DNA of 64,000 nucleotides from Phocaeicola faecalis. GTDB lineage: Bacteria; Bacteroidota; Bacteroidia; Bacteroidales; Bacteroidaceae. The notes beneath the pieces were generated by a model, which was not told the DNA's origin, did no database searches, and worked only from the letters and a program-made list of their open reading frames with translations. The DNA lies in assembly GCF_021730445.1 (NCBI RefSeq), contig NZ_JADNRM010000009.1, positions 94,345-158,344 on the forward strand. Direction: 5' to 3'. Below are positions 27,116 through 36,827 of the stretch, piece by piece (the first letter of the stretch is position 1; the number at the start of each line of letters is the position of its first letter). Made by a program: the position numbers and the translations under genes.

Positions 27116-27140
27116 CTATCTTTGTATAGACAAAATCTAT
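27116..27140. promoter_or_regulatory. Candidate OxyR binding site
   Basis: CTAT (27116-27119), ATAG (27126-27129) and CTAT (27137-27140) occur in about one helical turn each. The ATAG-7 nt-CTAT unit at 27126-27140 follows the enterobacterial OxyR half-site ATAGntnnnanCTAT with one mismatch. It overlaps the oxyR -7 box and lies upstream of the dps promoter. Use of the same motif by Bacteroides OxyR is inference. Confidence 0.5.
27117..27124 (+). promoter_or_regulatory. -7 box for oxyR
   Basis: TATCTTTG, 31 nt before the oxyR ATG at 27155; overlaps the candidate OxyR site, consistent with autoregulation. Confidence 0.65.
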
Positions 27141-27154
27141 CAAGCCCAAAGCCT

Positions 27155-28081
27155 ATGAACCTACAACAACTGGAATACATACTTGCCGTGGACGAACTTC
27201 GTCATTTTGCCAAGGCTGCCGAACATTGTAATGTAACACAACCTACCTTGAGCGCAATGATACAAAAGTTGGAAGATGAACTGAATATCAAGATATTCGA
27301 CCGCAGTGCACAACCGGTACAGCCCACGACGGTCGGCAAGAAAGTCATTGCACAGGCACGGATTGCCCTACATCAAACCTCGCTTATCAAAGACTTGGTA
27401 AAAGAAGAAGAGCAATCTTTGAATGGTATTTTCCGCATCGCCGTCCTCCCGACAATTGCCCCCTACCTTCTGCCCCGTTTCTTTCCCGAGGTAATGGAAA
27501 CCTATCCTTTGCTGGATATCCGGGTAATCGAAATGAAAACCCCTAACTGCCTTGCTGCCCTTCAAGCTGGAGGCGTGGAAGCTGCCATCATTGCCGGCCC
27601 CGCCGAAGAAAAAGATTTCATCTCCACTCCTCTTTATTATGAATCTTTCTTCGGATATGTCTCTCCAAAAGAATCAGCTTATAAGAAAGAAATGATTCGT
27701 TCTTCTGAAATAAGCGGAGAAAAGCTTTGGTTGCTGGACGAAGGACACTGTTTCAGAGACCAGCTAATGCGTTTCTGTCAGTTAAAGTCCGCACAATCCT
27801 GTCAGATAGCCTACAAACTGGGAAGCATGGAAACCTTCATGCGCATGGTAGAGAGTGGAAAAGGTATGACTTTCATCCCCGGTCTGGCGGTATTGCAACT
27901 GAATGAGGAGCAGAAGAAGCTGGTCCGCCCTTTTGCCATCCCGCAGCCTACCCGACAAATTTATATCATTACAAAAATAGATTTTGTACGCCATGCCATA
28001 CTTTCCATGCTTGTAGATAAGATTAAAGCTGCTATTCCAAAAGAAATGCTCATTCTGCAAAACGGACAAAAGGTGGTATAA
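27155..28081 (+). CDS. oxyR: Hydrogen peroxide-responsive regulator OxyR
   Basis: A 308-aa LysR-family regulator counted from MNLQQLEYILAV; an upstream in-frame start 11 codons earlier lies in the promoter. N-terminal winged helix-turn-helix (~1-60) and C-terminal periplasmic-binding-like sensor (~90-300). The peroxide-sensing cysteines are present at C199 (GHCFRDQ) and C208, the same numbering as in E. coli OxyR. This separates it from ordinary LysR proteins. It is divergent from dps, a common OxyR target in Bacteroides. Confidence 0.95.
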   Translation: MNLQQLEYILAVDELRHFAKAAEHCNVTQPTLSAMIQKLEDELNIKIFDRSAQPVQPTTVGKKVIAQARIALHQTSLIKDLVKEEEQSLNGIFRIAVLPTIAPYLLPRFFPEVMETYPLLDIRVIEMKTPNCLAALQAGGVEAAIIAGPAEEKDFISTPLYYESFFGYVSPKESAYKKEMIRSSEISGEKLWLLDEGHCFRDQLMRFCQLKSAQSCQIAYKLGSMETFMRMVESGKGMTFIPGLAVLQLNEEQKKLVRPFAIPQPTRQIYIITKIDFVRHAILSMLVDKIKAAIPKEMLILQNGQKVV

Positions 28082-28110
28082 CTCCTTTTCCATAAAATGA
28101 TATTAACCAA

Positions 28111-28734
28111 ATGACAAACAACAAAAGATTTATGAATAACACAGACACTCCTATAAATGAACGCGAAATAGTTCTCCGTCTGATAGATGGAGATGAAGAC
28201 GCTTTTTGTGAACTCTATGCCACTTATAAAAACCGCCTGCTTTATTTCGCCATGAGATTCGTAAAATCAAGAGATTTTGCCGAAGATATTTTTCAGGATG
28301 CCTTCACTGTCATTTGGCAAGGACGCCGCTTCATTAATCCCAATGCCTCTTTTTCCTCCTATCTGTATACTATCATGCGCAACCGCATCCTCAATCAAAT
28401 TCGAGATATGGAAAAAGAAGATACACTGAAAGAAAGTATCCTTTCGCAAGCAATAGATTATAGCGACGATACTAAAAACAACATCTTGTCAGGTGACCTG
28501 AAAAACATCATCCAAAAGGCTTTTGAGTCTCTTACTCCCCGCCAACAGGAAATCTTCAGAATGAGTCGTGAGGAATTATTGTCACACAAGGAAATTGCCG
28601 ACAAACTTGGCATCTCCATTCATACTGTACAAGAACACATCTCTCTAGCTTTACATACCATTCGTACTTATTTAACCAAATACTCCGATACTTATGCCGA
28701 TTTACTGCTCATCCTGATTTGCATGAATCTATAA
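28111..28734 (+). CDS. ECF-type RNA polymerase sigma factor
   Basis: A 207-aa sigma-70 family ECF factor of Bacteroidetes type. Region 2 (~25-95) contains AEDIFQDAFTVIW and region 4 (~135-190) has LTPRQQEIFRMSR and the helix-turn-helix HKEIADKLGISIHTVQEHI. It is followed by a FecR anti-sigma gene and a SusC with STN domain, the standard trans-envelope signalling set: ligand-bound SusC contacts FecR, which frees the sigma factor to transcribe the susCD operon. M8 (28132) is an alternative start. Confidence 0.93.
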   Translation: MTNNKRFMNNTDTPINEREIVLRLIDGDEDAFCELYATYKNRLLYFAMRFVKSRDFAEDIFQDAFTVIWQGRRFINPNASFSSYLYTIMRNRILNQIRDMEKEDTLKESILSQAIDYSDDTKNNILSGDLKNIIQKAFESLTPRQQEIFRMSREELLSHKEIADKLGISIHTVQEHISLALHTIRTYLTKYSDTYADLLLILICMNL

Positions 28735-28820
28735 TAAAAGTTAAACATACCCTAGTACTCCCTCATATTTGTGTATTACTTATGTGAGGGGAAAATAAAC
28801 AGCCCCATCCCATAAAGAAG

Positions 28821-29801
28821 ATGAAAGACCATAAAGAAGAAAAACAAAAACTACGTCGTTATCTGGACGATATGTATGTTCAGGAAGAAGCAGCCGAACT
28901 ACTCGACAGCCTGCGTCGTGATGAAAACAAAGAGCTGTTGAACGAACTGGCTTCCAATATATGGGAAGAATCTTCTCTCCACCGCCAAAATACGGACACC
29001 GAGCATGATACATACAAAAAAGAAGCATACCGGTTACTCCAGAAGTTGGAACACCACAAACGATTCCATTTCCGCCACATTACTTATGCAATAGCAAGTA
29101 TTGCCGCCTTATTGTGTCTCATATTCGGAAGTATCCACTATTCCCGCTATATCGAAAAGAAGAGTATTGTTTTCACCCAAGCCGGCACCACTTTCGGAGA
29201 GAAAAAACAGCTCACTCTACCGGATGGCAGCCGTATCGTACTCAATTCTTGTTCTTCCCTCCGATACCCCAATAAATTCATAGGCAAAACCCGTACAGTA
29301 GAACTGGATGGAGAAGCCTACTTTGAAATAGCCCATAATGAAAAAATGCCGTTCATCGTCAGTACATGTAATTTCAATGTCCGTGTATTGGGAACTCAAT
29401 TTGATGTAAAAGCTTATCGGCAAGACGAAATTGTATCGGTGGACGTAAAAAGCGGAAAGGTGCAAGTAGACCTGCCGGAAGCCATGATGAGACTCACGGC
29501 ACAAGAGCAGGTATTAATCAATACCTTATCAGGCGAATACAATAAAAAGAATGAGGAAAAGGAAGTTGCTGTTTGGATAAAAGGCAGCCTGAGGTTTAAT
29601 CACACCCCTATTCGGGATGTTGCCCGAGAATTGGAACGGATGTACAATTGTCGGATTAGTTTTGCAGAAGACCAAGAATTCAACAATCTAATCTCAGGCG
29701 AACATGATAACCAAAGTCTGGAATCCGTACTCGAATCTATTCGCTATATCAGTGGAGTGAAAAACAGAAAAGAAGGAGATAGAATCATCTTATACAAATA
29801 A
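28821..29801 (+). CDS. FecR-type anti-sigma factor
   Basis: A 326-aa inner membrane protein. Cytoplasmic N-terminal sigma-binding part (~1-85), one membrane segment (~90-110), periplasmic FecR domain (~120-215, FTQAGTTFGEKKQLTLPDGS and WLNSCSSLRYP-like features) and a C-terminal DUF4974/STN-interacting domain (~250-326, FNHTPIRDVARELERMYN). It holds the ECF sigma factor inactive until it is contacted by the STN domain of the downstream SusC. It lies 86 nt after the sigma gene. Confidence 0.92.
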   Translation: MKDHKEEKQKLRRYLDDMYVQEEAAELLDSLRRDENKELLNELASNIWEESSLHRQNTDTEHDTYKKEAYRLLQKLEHHKRFHFRHITYAIASIAALLCLIFGSIHYSRYIEKKSIVFTQAGTTFGEKKQLTLPDGSRIVLNSCSSLRYPNKFIGKTRTVELDGEAYFEIAHNEKMPFIVSTCNFNVRVLGTQFDVKAYRQDEIVSVDVKSGKVQVDLPEAMMRLTAQEQVLINTLSGEYNKKNEEKEVAVWIKGSLRFNHTPIRDVARELERMYNCRISFAEDQEFNNLISGEHDNQSLESVLESIRYISGVKNRKEGDRIILYK

Positions 29802-29865
29802 CCGAATGTTTAACCTTATAAATCTAAACAATATGCTTATGTTATCATCTGCTTAGCTCATAAAA

Positions 29866-29912
29866 AAGTAGGAGTTTCCCGGCCGGATACCCCTACTTTA
29901 TATCCCGGAAAC
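29866..29912 (+). promoter_or_regulatory. Mutually exclusive hairpins before susC (possible attenuator)
   Basis: AAAGTAGG (29866-29873) can pair with CCTACTTT (29892-29899) to form a stem. GTTTCC and GGATA (29874-29888) inside that loop can instead pair with TATCC and GGAAAC (29901-29912). The two folds exclude each other. Position: between the FecR stop (29801) and susC start (29994). It could be a terminator/antiterminator or simply a partial terminator. Confidence 0.4.
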
Positions 29913-29993
29913 TATTTGCTGTTTCGACCTCAGACAAATTGGTTTCCTGTGTCTTAACAACTTAAGTCTTAAATCATTAAAACGCACAAATTT

Positions 29994-32900
29994 ATGAATA
30001 TTATTCCGACTCATAAAGGAATAGGTAAAAATAGCCATTCATTTTTAGCTTTTTTACTATTCGTATGCCTGTCATTGATGCCTATGCTTGTGCAAGCACA
30101 AAAAGAAAACAACATCACGCTGAAAGCACAAAGCGAATCTGTAGAAAATGTATTCAACCAGATAAGTAAGCAAACCGGTCTGAAATTTTTCTATGACCAA
30201 GAAACAGTGAACAATGTTCCGCTGGTTACTATTCAAGTGACAAATGCCACGCTTCAAAGCGTGTTGGATAAAATCACGGTACAAACGAAACTGTGTTTCA
30301 ACAGAAAAAATAAAACCATCTCTGTCAGCACTCCTCAGATAAAAGAGGAAAGTCAAAAAAACATTCCGGTAAATGCACATGGAACCGTGACCGACGAGAA
30401 TGGAGAAGCCATTATCGGTGCTACCGTACAAGTCAAAGGAGCTACCACCGGAACCATTACTGATATCAATGGTGAGTTCAACCTGCCTACCGAAACCGGC
30501 AAGACACTGATTATTTCATATATAGGCTACCAATCGGCACAGCAGAAAGTAAGCAACAAGCCAATGAGAATCACAATGAATGAAACTTCTATTGCTGTAG
30601 ATGAAGTAGTAGTAACCGCTTTGGGTATCAAAAAAGAGAAAAAAGCGCTAGCCTACTCCGTTACCGAAGTGAAAGGTGACGATATGAACCGCGTTAAAGT
30701 AGCTAACCTGGCAACCGGGCTTGCCGGAAAAGTAGCCGGTGTCAATGTCTCCAAACCCGCTTCGGGTGTGATGGGTTCCAGCCGTATCGTTATCCGTGGT
30801 AACGGCTCTTTAAACGGTTCCAACCAACCTCTCTATGTCATCGACGGTATACCAATGGATAACAGTAACTACGGTCAAGCCGGACAGTGGGGCGGTAATG
30901 ACGGCGGTGACGGTATTTCTTCCATTAACAGCGAAGATATCGAAAGCATGTCTATACTGAAAGGAGGTACTGCAGCCGCACTATATGGTTCACGCGCTGC
31001 CAACGGTGCGATTGTCATCACGACCAAACGAGGAAATGTGGGACGCATCAAGGTAGAATATAACCTCTCTTATCTCAATGACCAACTGACTTTTAAGAAC
31101 GACGATTTACAATGGGAATACGGTACGGGAGCCAGAGGCATGAGTCCTGAAACAATGGCCTATTACACCGCAGTCCAACAGGCTGAATCAATGGGTTTAC
31201 CCGAATCCATGATTCCCACGCTGGTAGACAAGATTGCACCGATGCTCGCTTCACAAATGGGCATGCTCTCTTTCGGCGGTAAATTAGACGGATCGGATGT
31301 AATGCAATTCGACGGTATCCGCCGCCCTTATGTAGCTGCAGGAAAAAATAACTTTAAGAACTTCTATCAGGATGCTTGGGCGTTGACTAATAATATAGCT
31401 GTATCGGGTGGTACGGATAAAGTTCAGTTCCGTATTGCCGCAGGCGACCAACGTTACCATGACCTGATGCCCAATTCCAAACTGGAGCGTAACAACATTA
31501 CCATGAGTGTCAATTCCAAACTCAGTGAGAAATTTACAATCAAAGCTAATGTCATGTATGTGCGTGAACGCGCGAAGAACCGTCCCGGACTAGGTGACAT
31601 TACCATGAACGCCAATGCCACACTTTATATGTTACCGGCCAATGTTGATGTAAGGGACTTGGAAAAACGTGTAAACGATGACGGAACCGAATTTCTTCCC
31701 ACGTCACAAACATTCATTGGCAATCCCTATTTCATTGCCTATGACCGCAGTCAAAAGGATAGCAAAGACCGTGTTATCGGATCTGTAGAAGCACAATATA
31801 ACTTTACTCCCAACTGGTATTTACGCGCTCGTGGCGGTGGCGATATGATTAATCGCCGTAGCGAAAGTGTTACTCCGTGGGGAACAGCTACCACTCCCGA
31901 AGGTTCAATCTCGAACAGTTCTACTTACAATGGCGAATTCAATGTCGAGGCTATTGCCGGATATACCAATACCTTTAAAGACAATCTGTTCAGTGTAGAC
32001 GCTTTTGTGGGTTGGAACACTATGGGAACATGGTACAACTCCCTCAGTGGCTACGGTGAAGGGTTCATTCAACCGGGATTCAATGTAATCGGCAATACCG
32101 GCACTACTTCCGCCGGACATTCTCGTTCTGAAAGTTACATCAATTCGCTGTTCGGACAAGCCGAATTCTCTTATAAAAGTATGCTTTACCTTACTTTGAC
32201 CGGACGCAATGACTGGTTTTCTACCTTATCTTACAAAGGCAAAACCACTCCGAATCACATATTCTATCCGTCAGTCGGCGTAGGATTTATAGTCAGCGAA
32301 GCCGTGAAAATGCCCGAATGGATACCTTATTTCAAATTACGCGGTTCATGGGCGCAATCAGGTGGTTCCGTCGGTGCCTATAACCTTGGTCTGACTTATG
32401 GTTTCAACCAAAAATATAATGGTAAATATCCTATCGGTTCCATCAATTCGGGCACAATTCCTTATCTTGACCTGAAACCGTTAACATCCATCTCTTACGA
32501 AGGAGGTTTTGAAGCGCGCTTCTTAAATAACCGAATCGGCATCGACTTTACCTACTATGTGCGTAACACCAAAGACGACATTGTAGATGCCGGAATCTCC
32601 TCTACATCTGGTTACAGTAAAGTACGCATCAATGCCGGTAAGGTGAACAATCATGGTATAGAACTGTTACTGACCGGAGTTCCCGTTAAAACAAAAGACT
32701 TCACTTGGAATTCCTCTTTCAACTTTTCCTACAATAAGAGTGAGGTAAAGAAAATCACTGATGAAGTAGACGAATTCATCCTCGAAACAGCCCGTACCGG
32801 ACATGATGGCGATAATTGCGGTCCTGCTTATATCTATCACCAGGTGGGACAACCTTACGGTATCATTAAAGGCGTTGCCTATAAACGCAACGACAAAGGC

Positions 32901-33479
32901 GAAATCATGTACAAAGACGGCCTGCCTATGCAAGGCGGTATCCAAAAGCTGGGAGAAAGTGTAGCCCCCTACACCTTGGGCTTCAGTAACAGCTTCACCT
33001 ATAAAGACGTGACACTAAGCTTCCTGATTGATGCCAAAATAGGCGGAGATATCTTCTCTATGACCAATGCCCACATGTACAGTTTCGGCCGCCATGCCAA
33101 AACATTGCCGGGACGTGAAGACGGTGCTATCGGACAAGGAGTAAAAGAAGACGGCGTCACTCCGAACGATATAGCTGTAGATGCCATGACCTATTATATG
33201 GCAGTGGCCGGCATCACCGAAGAGTTTGTTTATGATGCTTCTTATGTCAAATTGCGCGAAGTGTCACTCGGTTATAGCTTTCCACAGAAATGGATAAAGA
33301 AGCTGGGTATGTCTGCTCTTTCACTGTCAGTAGTAGGTCGCAACTTATGGAACATTTATGACAAGGTTCCTTTGGTTGACCCCGAATCATCTTTCAACAC
33401 CGGCAATGCACAAGGCTTTGAATCGTATGGTATGCCTGCCAGCCGTAGCATTGGTTTCAACTTAAACGTTAAATTCTAA
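29994..33479 (+). CDS. SusC-like TonB-dependent transporter with STN signalling domain
   Basis: A 1161-aa outer membrane receptor. Signal peptide ~1-35 (LVQA), STN domain (~40-110; VFNQISKQTGLKFFYD) that contacts the FecR anti-sigma, carboxypeptidase-regulatory-like domain (~125-205; HGTVTDENGEAIIGATVQV), TonB box VDEVVVT (~203-209), plug (~225-345; SRIVIRGNGSLNGSN, then YVIDGIPMDNSN) and barrel to the end (GFNLNVKF). The STN domain plus the upstream ECF/FecR genes show that it also senses its substrate. It is paired with the SusD gene 12 nt downstream. The substrate is probably a glycan cut by the GH30 enzyme. Confidence 0.95.
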   Translation: MNIIPTHKGIGKNSHSFLAFLLFVCLSLMPMLVQAQKENNITLKAQSESVENVFNQISKQTGLKFFYDQETVNNVPLVTIQVTNATLQSVLDKITVQTKLCFNRKNKTISVSTPQIKEESQKNIPVNAHGTVTDENGEAIIGATVQVKGATTGTITDINGEFNLPTETGKTLIISYIGYQSAQQKVSNKPMRITMNETSIAVDEVVVTALGIKKEKKALAYSVTEVKGDDMNRVKVANLATGLAGKVAGVNVSKPASGVMGSSRIVIRGNGSLNGSNQPLYVIDGIPMDNSNYGQAGQWGGNDGGDGISSINSEDIESMSILKGGTAAALYGSRAANGAIVITTKRGNVGRIKVEYNLSYLNDQLTFKNDDLQWEYGTGARGMSPETMAYYTAVQQAESMGLPESMIPTLVDKIAPMLASQMGMLSFGGKLDGSDVMQFDGIRRPYVAAGKNNFKNFYQDAWALTNNIAVSGGTDKVQFRIAAGDQRYHDLMPNSKLERNNITMSVNSKLSEKFTIKANVMYVRERAKNRPGLGDITMNANATLYMLPANVDVRDLEKRVNDDGTEFLPTSQTFIGNPYFIAYDRSQKDSKDRVIGSVEAQYNFTPNWYLRARGGGDMINRRSESVTPWGTATTPEGSISNSSTYNGEFNVEAIAGYTNTFKDNLFSVDAFVGWNTMGTWYNSLSGYGEGFIQPGFNVIGNTGTTSAGHSRSESYINSLFGQAEFSYKSMLYLTLTGRNDWFSTLSYKGKTTPNHIFYPSVGVGFIVSEAVKMPEWIPYFKLRGSWAQSGGSVGAYNLGLTYGFNQKYNGKYPIGSINSGTIPYLDLKPLTSISYEGGFEARFLNNRIGIDFTYYVRNTKDDIVDAGISSTSGYSKVRINAGKVNNHGIELLLTGVPVKTKDFTWNSSFNFSYNKSEVKKITDEVDEFILETARTGHDGDNCGPAYIYHQVGQPYGIIKGVAYKRNDKGEIMYKDGLPMQGGIQKLGESVAPYTLGFSNSFTYKDVTLSFLIDAKIGGDIFSMTNAHMYSFGRHAKTLPGREDGAIGQGVKEDGVTPNDIAVDAMTYYMAVAGITEEFVYDASYVKLREVSLGYSFPQKWIKKLGMSALSLSVVGRNLWNIYDKVPLVDPESSFNTGNAQGFESYGMPASRSIGFNLNVKF

Positions 33480-33491
33480 ATTGCATTTACT

Positions 33492-35009
33492 ATGAACAAT
33501 AAACTGATAAAATCCGTACTTCTGTTATCCGTTGCAGGTTTGGTAACTGCTTGTGATTTCGAAGAAAAAAATACCGACCCCAATAACAGTACTACTATCG
33601 AACCGGGACCATTGCTCACCTATACTCAGATGAACACCACTACCGGAGGTGCCACCAAAAATATGCAGGTAGGCACTTGTATGATGCTGGTACAGCAGAC
33701 CGCCACTCTAAACAGTAGTGAGGCTAGTGCCGGAGACAAATATTATATGATGAGTGCACCCGCAAACACATACTTCTTGGATTATTACTCCTCCACCATC
33801 AAGAACTGGCGCGAAATGGAGTATCAAGCTACTCTGAACCCGGATAAATACCAAAACATGATAGCCGTTGCCAAGATATGGGGAGCTTATTTGTTTCAGC
33901 GTATGACAGACTTATATGGAAATGTGCCGTATTCCGAAGCCGGCCTAGGTTTTCACGAAGCAATTTACAAGCCCAAATATGACAGCCAAGAGTCTATCTA
34001 CTATGATATGATAGACCAAGTACAAGCCGGTATCGAGTTGCTAAGTGAAGATAAGCCTGCCATCAGCGGTGATTTATTTTATGATGGGAATATAGCCAAG
34101 TGGAGAAAATTCGGCCACTCATTGTTACTTCGTTTGGGGATGCGTCTCTGCAAAGTCGACCCTGCACGAGCAGCCGAAACAGCAAAAGCAGCCATTGACG
34201 GCGGAATAATGAGTGAAGCAGGCGATATCTGCATGGTAAGGCACAACACGCGCCGCAACGAAGAAAAGAATCCGTTGAGTTACCGTTTCTCGGTTGACAA
34301 CTATGTAAACAATGACATCGTAAAAATCAGCAAGACTTTCATGGATTACCTTAAGGAAACCAACGACCCGCGTATCCGTGTGTTCTGTTCTTTGAAAAAC
34401 GGTGATAACAATCCCGACAAACAAGTCGGTCTGCCCAACGGTTACGATAGTAATAATATCCCTTCTTACCCCGGCGGTTATTTAGGAAAAGAAGCTTATT
34501 CCAATTTCAACATCAATACCATTTTGAAAATGGACGCGCCTACCCTGTTCTTAATGCCGAGTGAAAGTAAACTGCTGCAAGCAGAAGCAGCGTTACGCGG
34601 TTGGGTAAGCGGAGATGCCAATACCTTATACCAAGAAGCCGTTACGCTATCGATGAAAGAACAAGAGATAGCTTATGGAATAACAATCAGTAATAAAGAG
34701 ATAGAAACATTCTTGGCACAAGACCTGTTTGGCAAAGCTGGAAGCACAGAAGAAAAGATGGAAGTGCTAGGCAAACAATATTGGGTTGCTACCTTTATGA
34801 ATGGCTACGAAAGCTATGCCAACTGGCGTCGCTGCGGATATCCCAAACTGACTCCAACTCATTATTCGGGCAATGAAAGCAATGGAGAAATCCCCCGACG
34901 TGTGCCTTATCCTACAGATGAATATACCATTAATAAGGCAAATCTTGAGGATGCTATCCACCGACAAGGTGCGGACAATGTAAACACCCGTGTATGGTGG
35001 GATAAATAA
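33492..35009 (+). CDS. SusD-like outer membrane lipoprotein (SusD_2 type)
   Basis: A 505-aa substrate-binding partner of the preceding SusC. The lipobox (GLVTAC) gives a lipidated cysteine at residue 21. Sequence features such as TDPNNSTTIEPG (~29-40), RMTDLYGNVPYSEA (~137-150) and ANWRRCGYPKLTP (~440-452) match the SusD/RagB-like_2 branch, which differs from the classic SusD of the first pair in this window. It forms the lid over SusC during uptake. It ends 24 nt before the GH30 gene. Confidence 0.92.
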   Translation: MNNKLIKSVLLLSVAGLVTACDFEEKNTDPNNSTTIEPGPLLTYTQMNTTTGGATKNMQVGTCMMLVQQTATLNSSEASAGDKYYMMSAPANTYFLDYYSSTIKNWREMEYQATLNPDKYQNMIAVAKIWGAYLFQRMTDLYGNVPYSEAGLGFHEAIYKPKYDSQESIYYDMIDQVQAGIELLSEDKPAISGDLFYDGNIAKWRKFGHSLLLRLGMRLCKVDPARAAETAKAAIDGGIMSEAGDICMVRHNTRRNEEKNPLSYRFSVDNYVNNDIVKISKTFMDYLKETNDPRIRVFCSLKNGDNNPDKQVGLPNGYDSNNIPSYPGGYLGKEAYSNFNINTILKMDAPTLFLMPSESKLLQAEAALRGWVSGDANTLYQEAVTLSMKEQEIAYGITISNKEIETFLAQDLFGKAGSTEEKMEVLGKQYWVATFMNGYESYANWRRCGYPKLTPTHYSGNESNGEIPRRVPYPTDEYTINKANLEDAIHRQGADNVNTRVWWDK

Positions 35010-35033
35010 AACAGTAATTGAAACAACATAAAT

Positions 35034-36506
35034 ATGAAAAAATTTATATTAGCAATTAGTTTAATTGGTGGAATCTGCCTCCCTGTGAAGGGAGGCGATT
35101 CGTTATCACGAATCATCCTCCACACAAACCGGCCTGCCGAACAAGTGATAAATGGTTTCGGGGCAGCACAAGCCGGTTGGTCCGATGCCTTGTTCTTATT
35201 CCCTAACCGAGAGAAAGTAATCGACGCCCTTTATGGTCCTGACGGGCTAAAGCTCAATATTCTAAGGGGCGAGATATTTCCTCATTACTCTAAGGAGGCT
35301 CATCAATACGACTTCGGCCTACAAGCAGATACTAGTGCCGCCACCGTTGCCCATGCAACTTCACTGGAAAAGAACGAACTATTGAGGCGGGGACAACTTT
35401 GGCTCACCATGTACACACAACAGAAATATCCCGAAACTCTTCTCATGTTTTCGGCATGGAGCCCTCCTGCCTGGATGAAAGAAGGCGGAGAACTCACTCC
35501 CGACCAATATGCCACCCACGGACGACTAAGTCCCGAACACTATCAGGACTTTGCCGATTATATGGCTGCATTCTACAAGGCTTTCCAATCCATAGGTATC
35601 TATACATACGCCTTGTCACCCTCCAACGAACCAGGTTATCCGGCCCCTTGGAACTCCTGTGTCTGGACTTCCGGTGAAATGGGAGATTTCATCCATCACT
35701 ATCTTCTTCCTACTTTCGAAAAAGAAGAAATCCCTGCCAAAATCATCTTTGGAGAAAACCCTGCATGGTCTGTTACCTTCGACCGGCTGAAGATGATTTC
35801 TTCTGCTGATTTCACCAACGAGATTTTGAAAAAACATCCCGATATGCCATCCGACAGGTTGATAGCAGCCGGTCACGGCTACATTCTGCCCGACAGTCTG
35901 CCTCTTCCCGCAGAACTGAGACAGACACCGATTATTCCTTTTGCCGAGGCAGAGCAACAGAAGATACCGGTATGGGTGACTGAAATCAGTGACATCACTC
36001 CACTCGATACCTCCATGGAAGATGGTTTGCGCTGGGCAACCACGTTCCATCATTATCTGGAGAAGGCTCATGTAAGTGCCATCGTGTGGTGGGCAGGAGC
36101 ACAACCTACCGGCAACAATGAAAGTCTCATCGTTTTAAACAAGACAACAGGTGAGTTCGTCTTGCCCAAACGTTATGATACTTTCGGCAATTACACCCGA
36201 TACATCCCCACAGGCAGCCATCGCATCAAAAGTGAATCAAGCGGAATGCCGGAAGGTGTAAAGGTAACCTCTTTTATCAAAGACGGCCGTTACACCGTGG
36301 TAGTAGTGAATCCTACAGACAAAAAGATAGACTGTCTGCTGTCATTAGAAGATGCCAGAAGCAAGGAACCCTTAAGTTCTTACACAACCACCATGGACAA
36401 ACGATGGGAAGAAAGCACAATTACGTGCAGCAAAGACGGATATGCCTTGCAAGTACTCCCCCGAAGTGTAACAACTTATGTAGGAGTTTGCTATTTCGAC
36501 CAATAA
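35034..36506 (+). CDS. GH30 family glycoside hydrolase
   Basis: A 490-aa secreted retaining glycosidase. Signal peptide ~1-21 (ending CLPVKGG). (beta/alpha)8 barrel ~30-385 with AWSPPAWMKEGG (141-152), acid/base E199 in SPSNEPGY and nucleophile E317 in WVTEISD, then the C-terminal beta domain (~390-490) typical of GH30. Family activities include beta-1,6-glucanase, xylanase and glucosylceramidase; the motifs around WSPPAWMK and VWTSGEM also fit the xylanase-type subfamily 8. It is the only enzyme in this ECF-controlled locus, so it is likely to set the substrate for the SusCD pair. Confidence 0.88.
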   Translation: MKKFILAISLIGGICLPVKGGDSLSRIILHTNRPAEQVINGFGAAQAGWSDALFLFPNREKVIDALYGPDGLKLNILRGEIFPHYSKEAHQYDFGLQADTSAATVAHATSLEKNELLRRGQLWLTMYTQQKYPETLLMFSAWSPPAWMKEGGELTPDQYATHGRLSPEHYQDFADYMAAFYKAFQSIGIYTYALSPSNEPGYPAPWNSCVWTSGEMGDFIHHYLLPTFEKEEIPAKIIFGENPAWSVTFDRLKMISSADFTNEILKKHPDMPSDRLIAAGHGYILPDSLPLPAELRQTPIIPFAEAEQQKIPVWVTEISDITPLDTSMEDGLRWATTFHHYLEKAHVSAIVWWAGAQPTGNNESLIVLNKTTGEFVLPKRYDTFGNYTRYIPTGSHRIKSESSGMPEGVKVTSFIKDGRYTVVVVNPTDKKIDCLLSLEDARSKEPLSSYTTTMDKRWEESTITCSKDGYALQVLPRSVTTYVGVCYFDQ

Positions 36507-36742
36507 AAGACAAGCTAATTCTATAAACGGATCCGTCTGCTTGCACTATTAGATACAGAATAAAGGCTACAATGTAACAAAATGAATGCAAAATTGACCC
36601 TGATTCGCTGTTGTCTTGCCGCAAGATAGCCTCATCCCTATCGCTCATCCAAGTAGTGCTTGTCCTTATAAGCCTAATGCATGGCCTGGAAAAGCTTATT
36701 GTAATTGCTTGAATGAGATGCGAAATATATAAAAAGAAGTGA

Positions 36743-36775
36743 GTGAGAGCATGAGAGCAATGCTCTCACTTTTTA
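36743..36775 (+). terminator. Hairpin with T-run
   Basis: GTGAGAGCAT (36743-36752) and ATGCTCTCAC (36760-36769) form a perfect 10-bp stem with a 7-nt loop, followed by TTTTT. Good intrinsic terminator shape; it lies 236 bp beyond the GH30 stop. Confidence 0.65.
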
Positions 36776-36827
36776 TTATGCTCTCACTGTGTGTGACTTG
36801 CTCATTATGAGTTGATTACATTGAAAA

